From Arthrobacter silviterrae (GTDB lineage: Bacteria > Actinomycetota > Actinomycetes > Actinomycetales > Micrococcaceae), in NCBI RefSeq assembly GCF_011045165.1, contig NZ_JAAKZI010000002.1, positions 1 to 64,000 on the forward strand: a stretch of DNA of 64,000 bases, in the 5' to 3' direction. A program made the translations under genes and the position numbers. Of the stretch, positions 60,420 through 64,000 are shown one piece after another (the stretch's first letter is position 1; the number at the start of each line of letters is the position of its first letter). A model generated the notes under the pieces. The model saw only the letters and a program-made list of their open reading frames with translations. It did not search any database and had not been told where the DNA came from.

Positions 60420-61379
60420 GTGACGGACCCCGCAGTGCGCCATGACCAATTGGTGCAGAAGGTGGCACACCTGTACTACATGTCAGGCGCCACCCAATTG
60501 GAGATCGCCGCCGCCGAGAACCTCTCCCGGGCCACGGTCTCCCGGCTGCTGGCCGAGGCCAAGCGGCGCGGCGTGGTGCAGATCCGCATTGGCCCGCCCG
60601 TTGACAGGATGCCGTCCCTCGAGGCCACGGTGCGGAAGGCGTTCGGGCTCGAAAGCGCCGTCATTTCCATGGACCGGCCCCGTTCCCTGTATGAGAAAAA
60701 CAACCGCCTCGGCTACGTTGCTGCCCGCTACCTGGAAACCCACCTCGAGGGCGTGAGGCAGCTCGGGGTGGCTGCCAGCCGCACCCTGTCCTCCGTGGCC
60801 AAGTCCCTGAGCCCCGGCCGCCATGCCGGCCTGACGGTGATCGACCTGCTGGCGTGCCCGTCCCGGCTGGACCGCTCGGGCGACGAGCGCATCCACGTGG
60901 GTGAACACATCTGCCAGCAGCTGGGCGGGAACTTCATCCCCGTCCCGGCCAACTTCCTCTACCGAGACCCGGCGGCCCGCCTGAAGGCCCTGGAATCCCC
61001 AGAAGTGGCCCATGGACTGGAGCTGGGGCCGCGGAGCGACCTGGCCCTGATCGGGGTGGGGTCCATGCAGCGCTTTGACGGCACCGGCACCTACAGCCCC
61101 GTCTCCCCCGGGGCGCTGGCCGAGCTGGAAGCCGCAGGGGCTGCAGCCCACCTGTGCGGCCACTTCTTCGATGCCGAAGGACGCGAGGTGAAGTCCGAGG
61201 TGACGGACAGGCTCATTGGCATCACCCTGCCGGACCTGCTGAAAATCCCGCGCCGGCTGATGGTCACGGCCGGCCCGGCCAAGGTGGTCCCGCTGGCGGC
61301 GGCCATCCGCGGCGGCTTCGTCAACGAACTGGTCACGGATGAGTCCACGGCCAGGGAGCTGCTGCGTTCCTTCGGCTAG
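60420..61379 (+). CDS. SorC/DeoR-type sugar regulator
   Basis: 319 residues from GTG 60420 with GAGAGGGG about 10 bases upstream. N-terminal HTH YYMSGATQLEIAAAENLSRATVSRLLAEAKRRGVV and a sugar-phosphate-binding SorC domain (LGVAASRTLSS, LIGVGSMQRFDGTGTYSP). SorC proteins bind phosphorylated sugars and act as activators or repressors. Target unknown; the pentitol genes nearby are candidates. Confidence 0.87.
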   Translation: MTDPAVRHDQLVQKVAHLYYMSGATQLEIAAAENLSRATVSRLLAEAKRRGVVQIRIGPPVDRMPSLEATVRKAFGLESAVISMDRPRSLYEKNNRLGYVAARYLETHLEGVRQLGVAASRTLSSVAKSLSPGRHAGLTVIDLLACPSRLDRSGDERIHVGEHICQQLGGNFIPVPANFLYRDPAARLKALESPEVAHGLELGPRSDLALIGVGSMQRFDGTGTYSPVSPGALAELEAAGAAAHLCGHFFDAEGREVKSEVTDRLIGITLPDLLKIPRRLMVTAGPAKVVPLAAAIRGGFVNELVTDESTARELLRSFG

Positions 61380-61408
61380 GCCCGCTGGTACGGAGCTACG
61401 TTTGCGGC

Positions 61409-61458
61409 CACTGGCGGAGGCCAGTCAGCGTGCGGGCACTGGCGGAGGCCAGTCAGCG
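61409..61458. repeat. Duplicated 22-bp hairpin at the acdS end
   Basis: Exact copies CACTGGCGGAGG/CCAGTCAGCG at 61409-61430 and 61437-61458. Each can fold (CACTGGC with GCCAGT). The second copy includes the acdS stop and its last codon, so a duplication of the gene's end is visible. Confidence 0.8.
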
Positions 61459-62460
61459 GAACAGTCCGCTGTAGGCGTTCAGGGCGAGCTGTCCGCCGAG
61501 GTGCGCGTAAAGCACGTTGCTGGTGGCGGGAATGTCCCGGGAGCGGACCAGGTCAATCAACCCGGCCATGGACTTGCCCTCGTAGACGGGGTCGATGATC
61601 ATGCCTTCGAGGGAGCCGGTGAGGCGGATGGCGTCGAGTGTGGATTGGACGGGGATGCCGTAGAAGTCGCCGGCCCAGCCCTCCATGACGGTGATTTCAT
61701 CGTCGCGGAGCTCGCGTCCCAGGCCGATCAGCCCAGCGGTGTGGCGGGCGATCCGGGCAACCTGTGCGCGTGTTTTCTCGATCGTGGCGGAGGCGTCGAT
61801 GCCGATTACGCGTCGGGGGCGGTCCTGCCCGGCGAAGCCCGCAATCATGCCGGCGTGGGTGGAGCCGGTGACGGTGCAGACCACGATGGTGTCGAAGAAG
61901 ACGCCCAGCTCCTCCTCCTGCGCCTGGACTTCGTACGCCCAGTTGGCGAAGCCCAGCCCGCCAAGGTGGTGTTCGGAGGCGCCGGCCGGGATCGGGTAGG
62001 GCTTGCCGCCGTCGTCCTTGACCTCCTTGATGGCCTGTTCCCAGCTGCTGCGGATGCCGATGTCGAAGCCGGCCTTGTCCAGGCGGACGTCGGCGCCCAT
62101 GATGCGCGAGAGCTGGATGTTGCCCACGCGGTCGCTGAGCGGGTCCGGCCAGTCGACCCAGTTTTCCTGCACGAGGCGGGCCTTCATGCCGAGCTTCGCG
62201 GCGACGGCGGCCACCTGGCGGGTGTGGTTGGACTGGTACCCGCCAATGGAGACGAGCGTGTCGGCGCCCTGGGCGATGGCGTCGGGGACGATGTATTCGA
62301 GCTTGCGGGTCTTGTTGCCGCCGAAGGCCAGCCCGCTGTTGCAATCCTCGCGCTTGGCCCAGATTTTGGCGCCGCCCAGGTGTTGGGTCAGGCGGGGGAG
62401 GTCGTGGATGGAGCTCGGGCCGAACGTCAGGGGGTAACGCTCAAAGTCGGTGATTGCCAT
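61453..62460 (-). CDS. acdS: 1-aminocyclopropane-1-carboxylate deaminase
   Basis: 335 residues from ATG 62460 with GAGGACC upstream. PLP Lys 50 in [24 protein letters not shown] and [14 protein letters not shown] for phosphate. The two residues that separate ACC deaminase from D-cysteine desulfhydrase are Glu 294 (PVYEGKSM) and Leu 321 (YAHLGGQ), matching E295 and L322 of the characterised enzymes with a one-residue offset. It splits ACC into 2-oxobutyrate and ammonia. Divergent from a GntR gene. Confidence 0.92.
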   Translation of the reverse strand: MAITDFERYPLTFGPSSIHDLPRLTQHLGGAKIWAKREDCNSGLAFGGNKTRKLEYIVPDAIAQGADTLVSIGGYQSNHTRQVAAVAAKLGMKARLVQENWVDWPDPLSDRVGNIQLSRIMGADVRLDKAGFDIGIRSSWEQAIKEVKDDGGKPYPIPAGASEHHLGGLGFANWAYEVQAQEEELGVFFDTIVVCTVTGSTHAGMIAGFAGQDRPRRVIGIDASATIEKTRAQVARIARHTAGLIGLGRELRDDEITVMEGWAGDFYGIPVQSTLDAIRLTGSLEGMIIDPVYEGKSMAGLIDLVRSRDIPATSNVLYAHLGGQLALNAYSGLFR

Positions 62461-62512
62461 GGTGGCGGTCCTCAATGGTGGGCGGGTGCTGCGGATCACA
62501 TCGCAGGTCGAT

Positions 62513-62548
62513 ATGCAATATATTGCATGCCATAAACGCCACTGTCAA
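62513..62548 (-). promoter_or_regulatory. acdS promoter and GntR operator
   Basis: Minus strand TTGACA (62548-62543), 17 bases, CAATAT (62525-62520). The perfect 16-bp palindrome ATGCAATATATTGCAT (62513-62528) covers the -10 box. So a repressor bound here would block acdS. It lies 62 bases from the divergent GntR start. Confidence 0.8.
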
Positions 62549-62577
62549 CCATTGCGCCACACGGCCCCGCGCCGGGT

Positions 62578-62583
62578 TACCAT
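62578..62583 (+). promoter_or_regulatory. -10 box for leaderless GntR transcript
   Basis: TACCAT 7 bases before ATG 62591, with no ribosome site upstream. This spacing suggests transcription starts at or near the A of the ATG, a leaderless message. The -35 box is unclear (TTGCGC at 62552-62557, spacer 20). Confidence 0.45.
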
Positions 62584-62590
62584 AAGTTCC

Positions 62591-63244
62591 ATGCCCACAC
62601 CAGCCCCCCAAGGCATCCACAAGCGTTCGCTGCTGCGCAACGACGTTTACGAATCCATCCGAGACGCCATCGTTGACGGCACCTTTGCCGCGGGCGAACG
62701 CCTGAGGGATCCTGAGCTGGAGGCCTGGCTGGGCGTCAGCCGCACACCCATCCGGGAGGCCCTGCTGCGGCTGGAGCGCGCCGGGCTGGTCATCGCGAAG
62801 CCGGGCCGGGCCACCATCGTGGCGCCCCTGGACCCGGCGTCCACCGTGAACGCGCAGCAGGTGGTGGCGTCCATGCATGAGCTGGCCGCCCGCCTGGCGG
62901 TTCCACAGCTGGGCGGTCCGCAGCTGGCCGCCATGACCGAGTCCAACGCACGCTTTGAGCACGCCCTGATGCACGACGACGTCGAACTCGCCTTGGCTGC
63001 CGACGACGACTTCCACGCAGTCTTCCTCGACGCCTGCGGCAATGGAATGATCCCGGACATCCTGGAGCAGGCGCTGCCCCTGCTGCGCCGGGTGGAGCGG
63101 CAGCGTTTCAGCTCCCGCTCAGCCCGGCATTCCGTCACCGCGCATGCCGAGATCATCCGGCTGGCAGGCATGGGCGACGCCGACGCAGCCGCCCTCGCAA
63201 CCCGGGAGAACTGGCTTTCGCTCGGTGCCGGAGCCGAAGATTGA
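62591..63244 (+). CDS. GntR-family regulator, divergent from acdS
   Basis: 217 residues from ATG 62591. Winged helix LEAWLGVSRTPIREALLRLERAGLV and an FCD effector domain with the metal pattern in DDFHAVFLDACG and SVTAHAEIIRLA. The palindrome at 62513-62528 is its likely operator. In proteobacteria acdS is mostly under an Lrp-type AcdR; here a GntR protein is likely to take this place. Effector unknown (ACC is a guess). Confidence 0.88.
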   Translation: MPTPAPQGIHKRSLLRNDVYESIRDAIVDGTFAAGERLRDPELEAWLGVSRTPIREALLRLERAGLVIAKPGRATIVAPLDPASTVNAQQVVASMHELAARLAVPQLGGPQLAAMTESNARFEHALMHDDVELALAADDDFHAVFLDACGNGMIPDILEQALPLLRRVERQRFSSRSARHSVTAHAEIIRLAGMGDADAAALATRENWLSLGAGAED

Positions 63245-63259
63245 GCCGACGGGCAACGT

Positions 63260-63297
63260 GGGTGGGGTGCAACGCGACGCCGCGCTGCACCCCACCC
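63260..63297. terminator. Bidirectional terminator hairpin
   Basis: GGGTGGGGTGCA (63260-63271) pairs perfectly with TGCACCCCACCC (63286-63297), 14-base loop, between two convergent genes. Confidence 0.8.
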
Positions 63298-63315
63298 TTC
63301 ATTCATGCGGCCGCT

Positions 63316-64000
63316 CTACGCGCGAACGTCCCGCCCGGCACCGGAGAGCGCCGCGAGCGGCGATTCCCACCCGGCAAGCACAGCCAACACGTCCACGTTC
63401 TTCTCGACATCCAGTGCCTGCGCATATGCGGCCGTGATGACATCGTCAATGCGCACCCGCTGTCCGGTCCCGGCCGACTGTACGGCCGCCTCCACCATTG
63501 CCAGCGAGTGGACGTTGGAGTGGATTTCCCCGTCGGGGACCTCCCCGCTGCGGACCGCAGCCACAAACTCGGCCAGCGATCCGGCAATTTCCTCCGGTCC
63601 GCCGTCGGAAGCGGGAACCTCCAGCGCTGCGCCTTCGATCCCCTCCGCAGTTGGTGCGTTGTCTCCGTCCCACAGTGCGGTCCCCCGCGCGCCGTTCACG
63701 CGCCAACTGCCGTTCCAGGAGGTTTCCGCACCGTCGGCGCACCATGAGCCTGAGTACACGTAGCGGAGCCCGCCGGCGAACTCAAAGATGGCGGTGGCAG
63801 CGGCGTCGGCCTGGAACCAGCTCCAGCTCGGGTTGAATTCTTCGCAGTACACGCTCACGGGATCCTGGCCCGTCAAGTGCCGGACGGCGTCGAACGGGTG
63901 GATGGCCATGTCCAGCAGCAGCACGTGGTCCATCTCCTCGCGGAAGCCGCCAAAGTGCGGGGCCTTGAAGAACTCAGTTGTGATGACGCCGATGTCGCCC
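63316..64000 (-). CDS. Gfo/Idh/MocA-family oxidoreductase, 5' part beyond the window
   Basis: C-terminal 228 residues; the frame stays open to the window edge (GDIGVITTEFFKAPHFGG before MDHVLLLDMAIHPFDAV). MDHVLLLDMAIHPFDAVRHL carries the Asp-His pair of the family; the cofactor domain is outside. The stop lies 18 bases beyond the terminator. A fifth family member in this window, but not part of the sugar island at 20-33 kb. Confidence 0.85.
   Translation of the reverse strand, partial: GDIGVITTEFFKAPHFGGFREEMDHVLLLDMAIHPFDAVRHLTGQDPVSVYCEEFNPSWSWFQADAAATAIFEFAGGLRYVYSGSWCADGAETSWNGSWRVNGARGTALWDGDNAPTAEGIEGAALEVPASDGGPEEIAGSLAEFVAAVRSGEVPDGEIHSNVHSLAMVEAAVQSAGTGQRVRIDDVITAAYAQALDVEKNVDVLAVLAGWESPLAALSGAGRDVRA

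Noticed and set aside
61453-62460. D-cysteine desulfhydrase as the call for the PLP enzyme.
   Set aside because: Glu 294 and Leu 321 match ACC deaminase; the desulfhydrase has other residues at these places.

Overview
The window is 64 kb of high-GC DNA with actinobacterial traits: many GTG starts, purine-rich ribosome sites, ATGA-type gene overlaps, a RamB-type regulator beside the glyoxylate genes, and a ring-cleavage dioxygenase whose catalytic residues fall at the same numbers as in the Arthrobacter globiformis Mn-dependent enzyme. It looks like an Arthrobacter-type Micrococcaceae chromosome. I saw no rRNA, tRNA, CRISPR array, complete insertion sequence or prophage.

Layout. 54-6572: a (homo)protocatechuate meta-cleavage operon (FAH-RraA fusion, GntR regulator, hpaE, hpaD, hpaH, hpaI) behind one promoter/operator, followed by an opposite-strand flavin aromatic hydroxylase. 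8788-15000: a membrane protein, a phosphotransferase / acyl-CoA dehydrogenase / short-chain dehydrogenase operon, a GIY-YIG protein and a DMP19-like protein. 14594-19274: ramB-aceA-aceB (glyoxylate shunt). 20227-32870: a sugar catabolic island with four Gfo/Idh/MocA oxidoreductases, two xylose-isomerase-like TIM barrels, an ABC importer without its own ATPase, and LacI and ROK regulators. Two divergently oriented promoters in it share a 37-bp operator-promoter block.

35523-49673 is a defence island. It starts with a catalytically degenerate methylase-like protein directly ahead of hsdM-hsdS. Next come a decayed XRE regulator, hipBA, a pRiA4b ORF-3 protein, a decayed DUF1016/YhcG nuclease and a Fic protein, and only then hsdR, 6 kb away from hsdS. 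A short repeat family lies in frame inside hsdM, forms the C-terminal tail of a sugar oxidoreductase, and also sits just after hsdR and after hpaI.

49743-64000 holds a luciferase-like monooxygenase, a 47-residue His/Lys-rich protein, a heterodimeric ABC exporter whose two subunits have complementary degenerate ATP-site motifs, a xylose/pentitol region (xylB, xylA, alditol oxidase, ROK and SorC regulators), and ACC deaminase (acdS) divergent from a GntR regulator with a perfect 16-bp palindrome on the acdS -10 box. The window ends inside another Gfo/Idh/MocA gene. All functions are read from sequence motifs and remembered family features; no database search was possible.
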